A DNA stretch of 64,000 nucleotides from an uncultured Ruminococcus sp. Lineage in GTDB: Bacteria; Bacillota; Clostridia; Oscillospirales; Ruminococcaceae. Under the pieces are notes generated by a model that saw only the letters and a list, made by a program, of their open reading frames with translations, searched no databases and was not told the DNA's origin. The stretch lies in NCBI GenBank assembly GCA_910579955.1, contig CAJTWE010000008.1, positions 28,445-92,444 of the forward strand, written 5' to 3'. Position 1 is the stretch's first letter, and every line of letters begins with the position of its first letter. Made by a program: the position numbers and the translations under genes. Below, one piece after another: positions 26,702-35,600 of the stretch.

Positions 26702-27559
26702 TTATAGATCTATATTAGAAAATAACGCTTTTATATCGTCGGGGAGTCTTGATTTTACGGTTATAACTCTGCCGCTTTCGGGTTCTTCAAACTCAACCCT
26801 ATTGCAATGAAGCGCATGACGTGAAATATCACTTAAATCACCGCCATACAGTTCGTCCCCTGCAAGCGGATGTCCTATATATGCCATGTGTACACGCAGC
26901 TGATGTGTACGTCCTGTTTCAGGATAAAGTCCTAAAAGGGTATACTTTTCATTACTGCAAATCGGCTTATAATGTGTAACGGCACTCTTGCCGTCTGCTC
27001 TCACTTCTCTTAGCATAACAGAGTTATCTTTTCGTTCAATAGGAGCGTCTACAGTACCTTTATCTGTTATACTACCTGTAACAGCAGCAATATAGCTCTT
27101 TCTTATTTTGCCCTGAACAAATCCTGCACCATACGCTGACAAAGCTACTATACATACGCCGCTTGTATTTCTGTCAAGCCGTGTTATACAGCGAAACGGC
27201 ATTTCTGCAAACTCCGCTGCAAAAGCATTTGCAAGAGTATCCGTATAATGCCCATGAGACTGGTGACATGGCATAAACGGCGGTTTATCATATACTATGA
27301 GATGTTCTCCCCTGTAAAGCACCGGAACTTTTAAAGATAGATTCGCCTCTACTTTGCTTTCCGCATCCGGTGATATAAGAACGATCTCATCACCGGGATA
27401 AACAGTATCAACAGTACGAATATGAGCACCATTTCTCAAAATAGAACCCTGATACTTACACTTTGCAAGCAGCCTTCTGGAAACCTGCATATCATGTCTG
27501 AGAAAGTTCTCCAGTTTCATAGGTTCGCTTATGTTTGCCGTGAATGTTAGTCTGCTCAT
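26702..27559 (-). CDS. RluA-family pseudouridine synthase
   Basis: 285 residues. The ATG at 27559 has AGGAG 10 bases upstream. An S4-like N-terminal region (RRLLAKCKYQGSILRNGAHI) is followed by the synthase domain with LIVYDKPPFMPCH, the catalytic Asp in CITRLDRNTSG and the motif LYPETGRTHQLRVHMAYIGHP. It converts a uridine in rRNA or tRNA to pseudouridine; the target cannot be told. It overlaps the membrane protein gene upstream by 68 bases. Confidence 0.9.
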   Translation of the reverse strand: MSRLTFTANISEPMKLENFLRHDMQVSRRLLAKCKYQGSILRNGAHIRTVDTVYPGDEIVLISPDAESKVEANLSLKVPVLYRGEHLIVYDKPPFMPCHQSHGHYTDTLANAFAAEFAEMPFRCITRLDRNTSGVCIVALSAYGAGFVQGKIRKSYIAAVTGSITDKGTVDAPIERKDNSVMLREVRADGKSAVTHYKPICSNEKYTLLGLYPETGRTHQLRVHMAYIGHPLAGDELYGGDLSDISRHALHCNRVEFEEPESGRVITVKSRLPDDIKALFSNIDL

Positions 27560-28280
27560 GATTGCATTTCTCCTGATATTGCCATTCAATATGACGTACT
27601 GAAAAATATGTTACAAGTGTCTGTGCAAATACCGGTGAAAGAAGTCTGAATATATTTCTCACAAAAAGTACGGCTGCAAAACCTGCCGTACCCGACAACA
27701 TTTTTACTGACTTAAAAAAATTCTTTAACGCACCTTCATCAGGATTTACAGCGCACATTACCTCTGCTCCGAGAAAATATACGCTGAGCCTTATTTTTAA
27801 CCATACCAAAACCATAACAGCAGGTATAGCCTGAAAAGCTGCCATCAGTCTGTATACGCTATCCACTGCAAAAGAATTCGTTCCTATGCACCACGCTCCG
27901 AAAAGAAGTACTCCTACAAAAAGCACATTGAATAAAAAACGCATAAGTCCACGAATAAAATAAAGCCGTCTGAATTTTTTACGAATAGCTCTATCATATC
28001 CGCATGGAAGAGATATATTAAAAATGCATCGCTTTACTAAATTGCATCTAATCCCTACAGATAAAAGCGCATGAGAAACATGTAGTATAAACCTCAGAGC
28101 GCACCATATAAGTACAGCTTCGTAAAAATAAAAGTAACTGCACAAAAAATATGCTCCTATAAATTCCACCGATACACGCAATATGGAAATTCCTGCCATT
28201 CCTAGAATAGGCATAAGTATTTTTATATAGCTGCCTTTTACAGCTGATTTTGAAAAACGGCAAAGTGCATTTTGCTTCAT
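27492..28280 (-). CDS. Unrecognised multi-pass membrane protein
   Basis: 262 residues. The ATG at 28280 follows AGGGAGGA; the longer frame has no site. Five or six hydrophobic segments are seen (about 20-45, 45-65, 115-135, 145-165 and 200-225) separated by Arg/Lys-rich loops. The C-terminus is hydrophilic and rich in His, Lys and Glu; it is the part that overlaps the pseudouridine synthase gene. No family is recognised. Confidence 0.6.
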   Translation of the reverse strand: MKQNALCRFSKSAVKGSYIKILMPILGMAGISILRVSVEFIGAYFLCSYFYFYEAVLIWCALRFILHVSHALLSVGIRCNLVKRCIFNISLPCGYDRAIRKKFRRLYFIRGLMRFLFNVLFVGVLLFGAWCIGTNSFAVDSVYRLMAAFQAIPAVMVLVWLKIRLSVYFLGAEVMCAVNPDEGALKNFFKSVKMLSGTAGFAAVLFVRNIFRLLSPVFAQTLVTYFSVRHIEWQYQEKCNHEQTNIHGKHKRTYETGELSQT

Positions 28281-28365
28281 GGAAAAATCCTCCCTTTTTT
28301 TCTTTAGCGCATAACGCATAAATAGCTAAGAAAATTATGCCACAGATTTGCCGTTTTATTCCGGG

Positions 28366-28983
28366 TCACTCCTGATAAGGTGTCATGCCCAAAAGCTCAA
28401 GTGCTCCGCTTCTTTGCCAGAGTGATGCTGTAATGTGTATGTCGTAGCCCTCGCCAAACTCTGCACGAAGCTCATTAGGGTCTACCTTTGGTATACCAAA
28501 ACCTGCCATCATACTTGTGATGATGCCGCCATGTGTTACAACAGCACAATGTCTCAGGTCGTTTTCCATCATATCTTTAATAATGTATGCAAGCGCCTTG
28601 AATATTCTCAACTGAACATCTGCCATGCTCTCGCCTTCCGGAGGAGCACACTCAGCGCCTCCGTGAAGCCATTCCTTAAATTCAGGAAGCTGTGTCAATT
28701 CGTCAGCAGATTTGCCGTCAAACTTGCCGAAATCCATCTCAATCAAATTATCTACACAGTCAATATCTCTGTCTGGAAAGAGTATCTCCGCAGTTTCAGT
28801 ACAGCGTCTAAGAGGGCTTGAATAAACCTTTGCTACACCCGGATAAACATACTCATCCATCTTATTATAAAGCTCTGCAATCCCCTTTTCTGACAAAGGA
28901 TAATCAGTTCTACCTATATAAATACCATTATCGTTAGCTTCTGTTCTGCCGTGCCGGATAACGCTCAGATGATAACCGTTCAT
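28366..28983 (-). CDS. Histidine phosphatase-family protein
   Basis: 205 residues with the phosphohistidine motif IRHGRTEAN at residues 9-17, SPLRRCTETAEIL, the proton donor region IEMDFGKFDG, and VVTHGGII for the second His. These are features of the phosphoglycerate mutase-like superfamily, including alpha-ribazole phosphatase and broad phosphatases. There is no cobalamin context, so the substrate is left open. The RBS is AAAGGAG. Divergent from the rnf operon. Confidence 0.85.
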   Translation of the reverse strand: MNGYHLSVIRHGRTEANDNGIYIGRTDYPLSEKGIAELYNKMDEYVYPGVAKVYSSPLRRCTETAEILFPDRDIDCVDNLIEMDFGKFDGKSADELTQLPEFKEWLHGGAECAPPEGESMADVQLRIFKALAYIIKDMMENDLRHCAVVTHGGIITSMMAGFGIPKVDPNELRAEFGEGYDIHITASLWQRSGALELLGMTPYQE

Positions 28984-29032
28984 ATATACATACTCCTTTT
29001 TATATTGTTTAAAAAAAACCTTGTTTTCACGA

Positions 29033-29061
29033 TTTACTTTTTTCCAAAAATATATTATAAT
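29033..29061 (+). promoter_or_regulatory. Candidate promoter of the rnf operon
   Basis: TTTACT, 17 bases, TATAAT. It would give a leader of about 165 bases in which I see no strong structure. Confidence 0.5.
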
Positions 29062-29231
29062 ATAAATGTGATATATTTAAAACTTTTGCGTTATATATTT
29101 ATCTGTTATTATATTTATATCATAACACGTTTAACGAAAAAAGAAAAGAGCTTTTTGTAATGTTTCGTAAAAATTTTTAAGCAATAAGCTGCACTCACAA
29201 AAAATAATGAATAAATCAGGAGGGAAAACAA

Positions 29232-30530
29232 ATGAAACTTGGCGGAATAAAGCTTCACCACCATAAAAATACAGAAGATTGTCACAGCACGGCTCTTCCT
29301 CTGCCTGCAAAAGTGCGTATTCCAATGAGTATGCATATAGGTGCACCTTGCAGCCCTATAGTAAAAAAAGGCGACCTTGTAACGGTTGGACAAAAGATAG
29401 GCGACACCGAGGCATTTATGTCAGCACCAATACACAGCAGCGTGTCAGGCAAGGTCACAAATGTGTGCGACTACAGAATGTCAAGCGGCAAGCTATGTAA
29501 GATGGTTGAAATAGAAACAGATGGCGAGCAGGCTATTTGTCCCGATATTGTACCGCCTGCTATAGCCAATAAAGATGATTTTATAAAAGCTGTTCGTGAA
29601 AGCGGTCTTACCGGCATGGGCGGCGCAAGCTTCCCTGCTCATGTCAAGCTTTCGGCAAAACAGCCTATAGACACTCTCTGCATAAATGCTGCCGAATGTG
29701 AGCCATACATAACATCTGACTACCGCCTGATGGTCGAGTCTCCCGATGAGATAATAGATGGTATTCTGAACGTTTTAAAATATCTCTCTATACCAAAATG
29801 CATCATCGGCATAGAGAAAAACAAACCAAAGGCAATAGAAATACTCACTGAAAAAGCAAAATCTTATCCGGAAATAAAGGTCATGACACTGCCATGTACA
29901 TATCCTCAGGGCGCTGAAAAGGTGCTGATCTATAATGCTCTGGGAAGAATTGTATTTGAAGGGCAGCTTCCTGCGGATGTAGGTGTTACTGTGATGAATG
30001 TTTCCTCAGTTGCATTTGTAAGCCGCTACATAAAAACCGGAATGCCTATGATAACAAGAATGGTAACTGTGGACGGCGACGAGGTTATCGGCAAAAAATG
30101 CAATGTAATAGTCCCAATAGGAACACCTGTAGTTGACGTTCTGAAATACGCAGAATGCGATATTGAAAATGCTGAAAGACTTCTGTACGGTGGACCTATG
30201 ATGGGAATCAGCATTCGTGAAATAAATGACCCTGTACTTAAAGCTAATAATGCTATTCTGGCATTTAAGCGTTTCCCTCAGAAAAAAGCATCTCCGAAAC
30301 CATCTGCTTGTATTCACTGCGGAAGATGTATAAGTGCCTGTCCATTTCATCTTATGCCTCCCGATATATGCCGTGCATACGGACGAAAAGATATTCAGGA
30401 ACTTCAAAAGCTAAAAACAGCGCTCTGCATGAACTGTGGCTGCTGCACTTATGTATGCCCTGCAAAAAGACCTGTTGCAGAGACAAATCAGCTTGCTAAG
30501 GCTCTTGTAATGTCTGCTATCAAGAAGTAA
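29232..30530 (+). CDS. rnfC: Rnf complex subunit C (NADH- and FeS-binding)
   Basis: 432 residues. An N-terminal barrel-sandwich domain is followed by the FMN/NADH-binding region (GLTGMGGASFPAHVKL, AECEPYITSDYRLM). Two 4Fe-4S motifs lie near the end (CIHCGRCISACPFHL and CMNCGCCTYVCPAKRP). It is the cytoplasmic NADH-oxidising or -reducing subunit of the Rnf ferredoxin:NAD oxidoreductase. First gene of rnfCDGEAB, the order usual in Clostridia; the RBS AGGAGG precedes it. Confidence 0.95.
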   Translation: MKLGGIKLHHHKNTEDCHSTALPLPAKVRIPMSMHIGAPCSPIVKKGDLVTVGQKIGDTEAFMSAPIHSSVSGKVTNVCDYRMSSGKLCKMVEIETDGEQAICPDIVPPAIANKDDFIKAVRESGLTGMGGASFPAHVKLSAKQPIDTLCINAAECEPYITSDYRLMVESPDEIIDGILNVLKYLSIPKCIIGIEKNKPKAIEILTEKAKSYPEIKVMTLPCTYPQGAEKVLIYNALGRIVFEGQLPADVGVTVMNVSSVAFVSRYIKTGMPMITRMVTVDGDEVIGKKCNVIVPIGTPVVDVLKYAECDIENAERLLYGGPMMGISIREINDPVLKANNAILAFKRFPQKKASPKPSACIHCGRCISACPFHLMPPDICRAYGRKDIQELQKLKTALCMNCGCCTYVCPAKRPVAETNQLAKALVMSAIKK

Positions 30531-30546
30531 GAACGGAGAAAACATC

Positions 30547-31542
30547 ATGAATATACTTACAGTTAAACCATCCCCACACATAAGAAGTGAGCTTACAACT
30601 CAAAAAATAATGCTTGCTGTTATCATCGCCCTTATACCTGCTATCATTGCAGGTACAATCGTATTTGGTCCACGTGCACTATTTATGGTAGTATTCTGCG
30701 CACTGGTCAGCATGATGACAGAGGTAGTCTGCCGTGCCCTTATGAAAAAAGAAGGAACTGTTTCGGACGGCAGTGCAATGCTTACAGGTGTTCTGCTGGC
30801 TCTGAATCTTCCTGTTACACTGCCGCTCTGGCAGGCGGCTATTGGATGTATTTTTGCAATAGCTGTAGTGAAGCAGCTTTTCGGAGGTCTGGGCTGCAAT
30901 TTTGCAAATCCTGCCATAACAGGACGTATATTTTTGCTTTTATCAGTTGGCAGCGATATGACAGCATGGGTAAAGCCCTTCTATTACAAAGAACTGCATC
31001 TCTGGGGCTTATTTGAAACATCAGGCGCTACAGCCATCGACGGCATAACAGGTGCTACACCTCTTGCTACAGGTGATGCCGGACTTATGGAATTATTCCT
31101 TGGCAACGTAGGCGGATCTATCGGTGAAACATCTGCGCTGGCACTTCTCATAGGCGGCTTATTCCTCATTATAACAAAGCTTATCTCTCCCGTAACTCCG
31201 ATATCTTATCTCGGTTCACTGGCAGCGCTTACGTTTATAAAAGTTCTTGTAACCGGCGGAGATATGATAGAAGTACCATACGCACTTTTAAGCGGAGGAG
31301 TTATACTTGGCGCATTCTTCATGGCAACAGATTATGTAACCTCTCCTATAACATCAAAGGGCAAGCTTATTTTTGGCATAGGCTGCGGTATACTTACATT
31401 TGTTATAAGAGAATTTGCAAGTATGCCTGAGGGCTGCTCGTTCTCTATTCTTATAATGAATCTACTTACGCCTTATATTGACAAATTCACTCAGACTAAA
31501 CCCATCGGAGCTAAAAAGATAAATGCAAAGGAGGAAGCATAA
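30547..31542 (+). CDS. rnfD: Rnf complex subunit D (membrane, covalent FMN)
   Basis: 331 residues with about nine membrane segments. The FMN attachment motif DGITGATPLATG provides the Thr. It starts with PSPHIRSELTTQKIM, the usual NqrB/RnfD N-terminus. It is one of the ion-translocating membrane subunits. Confidence 0.95.
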   Translation: MNILTVKPSPHIRSELTTQKIMLAVIIALIPAIIAGTIVFGPRALFMVVFCALVSMMTEVVCRALMKKEGTVSDGSAMLTGVLLALNLPVTLPLWQAAIGCIFAIAVVKQLFGGLGCNFANPAITGRIFLLLSVGSDMTAWVKPFYYKELHLWGLFETSGATAIDGITGATPLATGDAGLMELFLGNVGGSIGETSALALLIGGLFLIITKLISPVTPISYLGSLAALTFIKVLVTGGDMIEVPYALLSGGVILGAFFMATDYVTSPITSKGKLIFGIGCGILTFVIREFASMPEGCSFSILIMNLLTPYIDKFTQTKPIGAKKINAKEEA

Positions 31543-32100
31543 ATGGCAAATATAAAAAATCTCCTTATGCCGCCTGTAGTTCTCGCAGGTGTATGTGCAG
31601 TATGCTGCGTGCTTTTAGCGGCAGCAAACAGCATTACAAAAGATAAAATAACAGCTGCTGAAAACGCTGCCGTTCAAGAAAGTCTCTCAGGTCTGCCAAG
31701 TGCCGGTACATTTGAAGAAATAACAAATTTTAATGCTCCGTATACAGAAAAAGTAACAGTATCTGCGCTTTATAAAGATGAAAACCACCAAACAGCAGTT
31801 CTTGTAACAGCCGACGGATATAATAAAGGCGGTATACAAGCAGCTGTGGGAATAGACAAGGATGGAAGCATTACCGGTATATCCTTTGTATCAGTTACAG
31901 AAACTCCGGGTCTTGGTACTAAAATACAATCCAATCCCGAACTTTTAGCAGATTCTCTAACAGATCTTTCAAGTGCAGACGATATAGATGCATGCGACGG
32001 CATAACCGGTGCGACATTTTCATCAAAGGGTCTAAAAAACGCTGTAAAATGCGCCCTTGAAACCTTTGAGCTTAATAAGGAGGTAATTCTTGATGAGTAG
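31543..32100 (+). CDS. rnfG: Rnf complex subunit G (covalent FMN)
   Basis: 185 residues: one N-terminal membrane segment (11-30), then an extracytoplasmic FMN-binding domain with TPGLGTKI and the FMN attachment motif DGITGATFSS. It starts one base after the rnfD stop; its RBS AAGGAGG lies inside the end of rnfD. Confidence 0.95.
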   Translation: MANIKNLLMPPVVLAGVCAVCCVLLAAANSITKDKITAAENAAVQESLSGLPSAGTFEEITNFNAPYTEKVTVSALYKDENHQTAVLVTADGYNKGGIQAAVGIDKDGSITGISFVSVTETPGLGTKIQSNPELLADSLTDLSSADDIDACDGITGATFSSKGLKNAVKCALETFELNKEVILDE

Positions 32101-32761
32101 TAACATAAACACCCTTACAAAGGGCATACTTAAAGAAAATCCTGTATTTGTTTCTCTTTTAGGTATGTGTCCTACACTGGCAGTAACAACAGGCGCATTT
32201 AATGGTATCGGCATGGGACTTTCTACGACATTTGTTCTGATATGCTCAAATCTTGTTATATGCCTGCTCAGAAAGCTTATCCCGTCTCAGGTAAAGCTGC
32301 CATGCTACATAGTAATCATTGCAACCTTTGTAACCCTTATACAATTTTTGCTTCACGGATTCATACCATCACTGTATACAAGCCTTGGCGCATTTCTGGA
32401 GCTTATAACCGTAAACTGCATAATCCTCGGCAGAGCAGAAATGTTTGCAAGCAAAAATAAGCCTTTAGCCTCTGTTCTTGACGGAATAGGTATGGGACTT
32501 GGATTTACACTTGCGCTATTTCTCATGGGAAGTGTACGTGAAATACTCGGTTCAGGTACATGGCTTGGAATTACAGTACCCGGCATGGTAGGTCACACAA
32601 TGTCACTGTTCGTTATGCCGGCTGGAGGTTTCCTTGTACTGGGCATATTAATTGCAGTAGTATCTAAGCTTTCAAACCGCAAGCCTCCGAAAAAATTCGG
32701 CTGTGCAAGCTGTCCTAATGCGTCTGCATGCAATGCAAAATGTGAGGAGGAAACAGCATGA
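32093..32761 (+). CDS. rnfE: Rnf complex subunit E (membrane)
   Basis: About 222 residues with six membrane segments. The start is the ATG at 32093 (AAGGAGG 9 bases before), overlapping the rnfG stop. The N-terminus NPVFVSLLGMCPTLAVT carries the conserved Cys of RnfE/RnfA that binds an FeS cluster between membrane halves. The C-terminal tail KKFGCASCPNASACNAKC has four Cys, more than the usual tail. Confidence 0.94.
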   Translation: MSSNINTLTKGILKENPVFVSLLGMCPTLAVTTGAFNGIGMGLSTTFVLICSNLVICLLRKLIPSQVKLPCYIVIIATFVTLIQFLLHGFIPSLYTSLGAFLELITVNCIILGRAEMFASKNKPLASVLDGIGMGLGFTLALFLMGSVREILGSGTWLGITVPGMVGHTMSLFVMPAGGFLVLGILIAVVSKLSNRKPPKKFGCASCPNASACNAKCEEETA

Positions 32762-33342
32762 ATACTATTATAGGAATTATTATTGCAGCTGTTCTTACAA
32801 ATAACTTCGTATTATCAAAGTTTTACGGCTGCTGTCCGTTTCTTGGAGTATCAAAAAAGATAGATTCAAGTATAGGCATGGGGGCTGCTGTTATATTTGT
32901 TATGATATGTGCATCTCTTGTTACATATCCACTGTATCATTTTCTCTTAGAACCCCTGTCTCTCGGTTATCTGCGTACAGTTGCATTTATTCTGGTAATT
33001 GCAGTATTTGTACAGCTTTTAGAGATAGTTATAAAGAAGATAATGCCTCCGCTTTATAAAACACTTGGAGTTTACCTGCCGCTTATCACAACTAACTGTG
33101 CGGTACTGGGCGTTACGATTATGAACATAGACGAAAATTACACATTTCTCCAGTCAATGGTAAACGCCGCATTCTCTGGAATAGGCTTTGCTCTGGCAAT
33201 GGTAATATTCTCAGGTGTGCGTTCACGTGTAGACGATTCGGATAGTGAAACTCCTGAAATGTTCCGTGGAATTCCCGCAACTCTTGTTGCTGCGGCTATA
33301 GTTTCAATGAGCTTTTTAGGCTTTGGCGGTCTTGGACAATAA
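32758..33342 (+). CDS. rnfA: Rnf complex subunit A (membrane)
   Basis: 194 residues, six membrane segments, a paralogue of RnfE. NNFVLSKFYGCCPFLGVS and TTNCAVLGVTI carry the conserved Cys in the two inverted halves. Its start overlaps the rnfE stop as ATGA. Confidence 0.95.
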   Translation: MNTIIGIIIAAVLTNNFVLSKFYGCCPFLGVSKKIDSSIGMGAAVIFVMICASLVTYPLYHFLLEPLSLGYLRTVAFILVIAVFVQLLEIVIKKIMPPLYKTLGVYLPLITTNCAVLGVTIMNIDENYTFLQSMVNAAFSGIGFALAMVIFSGVRSRVDDSDSETPEMFRGIPATLVAAAIVSMSFLGFGGLGQ

Positions 33343-33357
33343 GGAGGTACATTACAT

Positions 33358-34146
33358 ATGGAAAGCTACATTTATCCTATTATTATATTTATAATAATGG
33401 GTGTTGTCTTTGGAATACTGCTGACTGTACTGTCAAAAGTATTTGCAGTAAAAACCGATCCACGTACAGAACAAATAATAGAAAATCTGCCCGGTGCAAA
33501 CTGCGGCGGCTGTGGATATGCTGGTTGCGCCGACTATGCAGACGCTATTGTTACAAAAGGCGCACCTATGAACCTATGCAATCCCGGCGGAACTGGTGCT
33601 GCATCTGCCATAGGTAGTATTATGGGAGCGGATGTTTCGGCTTCGGAGAAAAAAATTCCGGTTCTGCATTGCAGCGGCGACTGCAATGTCACAGAACGTG
33701 CTTTTAACTTTGACGGAATACAGACCTGCGCATCTGCTAAACGTTTTTACGGCGGAACAGGAGCTTGTATGCACGGCTGCTTAGGATTTGGAGACTGCGC
33801 TGCCGTCTGTCCAAAGGGATGTATAACTATAAAAAACGGCATTGCCGCTATATGTACAGAGGAATGCATCTCATGCGGAAAGTGCGCAGCTACCTGTCCA
33901 AATAATCTTATAGAACTGCGATATGCCAAGAAAAAGGTAGACGTTGTCTGTTCTTCAAAGGATTTCGGTCCGGCAGCAGTAAAAGCATGCAAAAGCTCAT
34001 GCATTGCCTGCGGTAAATGTGTAAAGGCTTGCAGATTGGGAGCAATTGAGATAAAAGACTTCCATGCTGTAATAAACTATGATAAATGCGTATCGTGCGG
34101 ACTTTGCGTAAAAGAATGTCCACGCAATGCAATAGTAAAAAAATAA
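33358..34146 (+). CDS. rnfB: Rnf complex subunit B (ferredoxin-binding, multi-cluster)
   Basis: 262 residues. Membrane anchor 5-27; then the Fe-S domain CGGCGYAGCADYADAI, followed by several further Cys groups: CLGFGDCAAVCPKGC, CISCGKCAATCPNN, CIACGKCVKACRLG and CVSCGLCVKECPRN. It accepts electrons from reduced ferredoxin. Last gene of the operon. Confidence 0.95.
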   Translation: MESYIYPIIIFIIMGVVFGILLTVLSKVFAVKTDPRTEQIIENLPGANCGGCGYAGCADYADAIVTKGAPMNLCNPGGTGAASAIGSIMGADVSASEKKIPVLHCSGDCNVTERAFNFDGIQTCASAKRFYGGTGACMHGCLGFGDCAAVCPKGCITIKNGIAAICTEECISCGKCAATCPNNLIELRYAKKKVDVVCSSKDFGPAAVKACKSSCIACGKCVKACRLGAIEIKDFHAVINYDKCVSCGLCVKECPRNAIVKK

Positions 34147-34188
34147 GTGCAATCAATGATTTACATATTATGAATCGGAGGTATGAAT

Positions 34189-35073
34189 ATGGAGCTTTTA
34201 CAGCTTCACTACTTTTATGAGGTTGCAAAAAATCTTCATGTAACAAAAACGGCAGAGCTTCTTCACGTTGCTCAGCCGGCACTTACACAGGGCATACGCC
34301 GTCTTGAAAAGGAACTTGGCGTAAAACTCTTCTGCAAAAACGGAAGAAACATTGCCCTTACAGATCACGGGGAGTTTTTAAAATATAAACTTGCTCCAAT
34401 ACTACAAACCATCGACGAAATCCCCGAACAGCTGCAAGAAATATCAAATTCAAGGAAAAAAACACTGCGTGTGAACGTTTTAGCTGCCTCTACAATGATA
34501 ACAGATGCGTTGATACATTATCAGCAGGAACATGAAAACATACGCTTTCAGGTCGTACAAAATGCAGAGGATATAAATGCAGATATAACTATATATACAA
34601 TAGAAAAATTCCTGCCGCCTTTAAAAAGCCATGACAAATTCATGGTATTCACGGAACATATTTTTATAGCTGTACCTAATACAGAAAATTTTCGCAGCAT
34701 TAAAGAAGTAAAGTTAAATGAGCTGAAAGACGAGAAATTTATAAGCCTTGCAGGTTCAAGAAATTTAAGAGTTATCTGCGACAGATTCTGCATGCAGGCA
34801 GGTTTTATACCTAAAATAGTATTTGAAAGCGACAGTACCGCTGCTGTACAAAACCTTATAGCAGCTGGTTTGGGAATAGGATTCTGGCCGCATTATACAT
34901 GGGGAAGAAGTGAAATGGATAAAATATTACTGCTTCCCATTAAAGAACCAGATTGCCGCAGAGATATTGTAATACAGCTCACCAGTAAAATGGAGACCGA
35001 CCAAAACGAGGCCGAAGCGTTTTTCGATTATTTATGCAGCTATCTCGAAAAGCAAAAGAAAAAAGCAGTGTAA
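34189..35073 (+). CDS. LysR-family transcriptional regulator
   Basis: The start at 34189 is used because GGAGG is 7 bases before it; the ATG at 34183 is too close. 294 residues: a helix-turn-helix (VTKTAELLHVAQPALTQGIR, about 18-37) and a C-terminal effector-binding domain. It is encoded 42 bases after rnfB with no terminator between, so it may be co-transcribed and could control rnf or a linked pathway; the effector is unknown. Confidence 0.9.
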   Translation: MELLQLHYFYEVAKNLHVTKTAELLHVAQPALTQGIRRLEKELGVKLFCKNGRNIALTDHGEFLKYKLAPILQTIDEIPEQLQEISNSRKKTLRVNVLAASTMITDALIHYQQEHENIRFQVVQNAEDINADITIYTIEKFLPPLKSHDKFMVFTEHIFIAVPNTENFRSIKEVKLNELKDEKFISLAGSRNLRVICDRFCMQAGFIPKIVFESDSTAAVQNLIAAGLGIGFWPHYTWGRSEMDKILLLPIKEPDCRRDIVIQLTSKMETDQNEAEAFFDYLCSYLEKQKKKAV

Positions 35074-35079
35074 AAAACA

Positions 35080-35127
35080 AAAAGACTTTCTGCAAGTGTC
35101 TCATGACACACAGAAAGTCTTTTTATA
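35080..35127. terminator. Bidirectional terminator between LysR and lipoprotein genes
   Basis: AAAAAGACTTTCTG pairs with CAGAAAGTCTTTTT, with an inner stem GTGTC/GACAC. Confidence 0.88.
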
Positions 35128-35139
35128 TATAATCCTTAA

Positions 35140-35577
35140 TTACTTTTCATTTGTAAGTGAAAGCCTGCTGTATACCTCTCTTACTGTTTCTTCATCTTCA
35201 CGGCTGCCCATTATAACACCAGTTTCAGAATCAGGAACCATTAAAAGTATATTTCTCTCCGTACCTGCTTCACCGTCATACTCATAAAAAATATAACCAT
35301 CAGACTCGAGAACAGTTCCTGTTTCATTGATAGCCGTCTCATACTGAGCATACATTTCTGTAGTAAGGAATATACCGGTAATAATATCATTATCACCTTC
35401 ATTTACAATAAAACGACTGCCGTCAGCCCTCAGCTTATAATCACTGTCAGATGTATCAAGTTCAACCTTTATACTATCGCCTGTCTCCACATTAAATGTA
35501 TAGGATACATTGGAGTGAGCAGAACAGCCTACCAACAGAGCACCTATAAGAACAACTGATACAATTATTTTTTTCAT
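35140..35577 (-). CDS. Small lipoprotein of unknown function
   Basis: 145 residues; the start at 35577 follows AAGGAG. Signal peptide with lipobox LLVGC (Cys at about 19). The mature part is beta-rich and acidic (SYTFNVETGDSIKVELDTS). It lies just downstream of the aminotransferase gene; the intergenic gap is short, so the two may share a transcript. No family is recognised. Confidence 0.65.
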   Translation of the reverse strand: MKKIIVSVVLIGALLVGCSAHSNVSYTFNVETGDSIKVELDTSDSDYKLRADGSRFIVNEGDNDIITGIFLTTEMYAQYETAINETGTVLESDGYIFYEYDGEAGTERNILLMVPDSETGVIMGSREDEETVREVYSRLSLTNEK

Positions 35578-35600
35578 TATTTTTCTCCTTATTTTTACCC

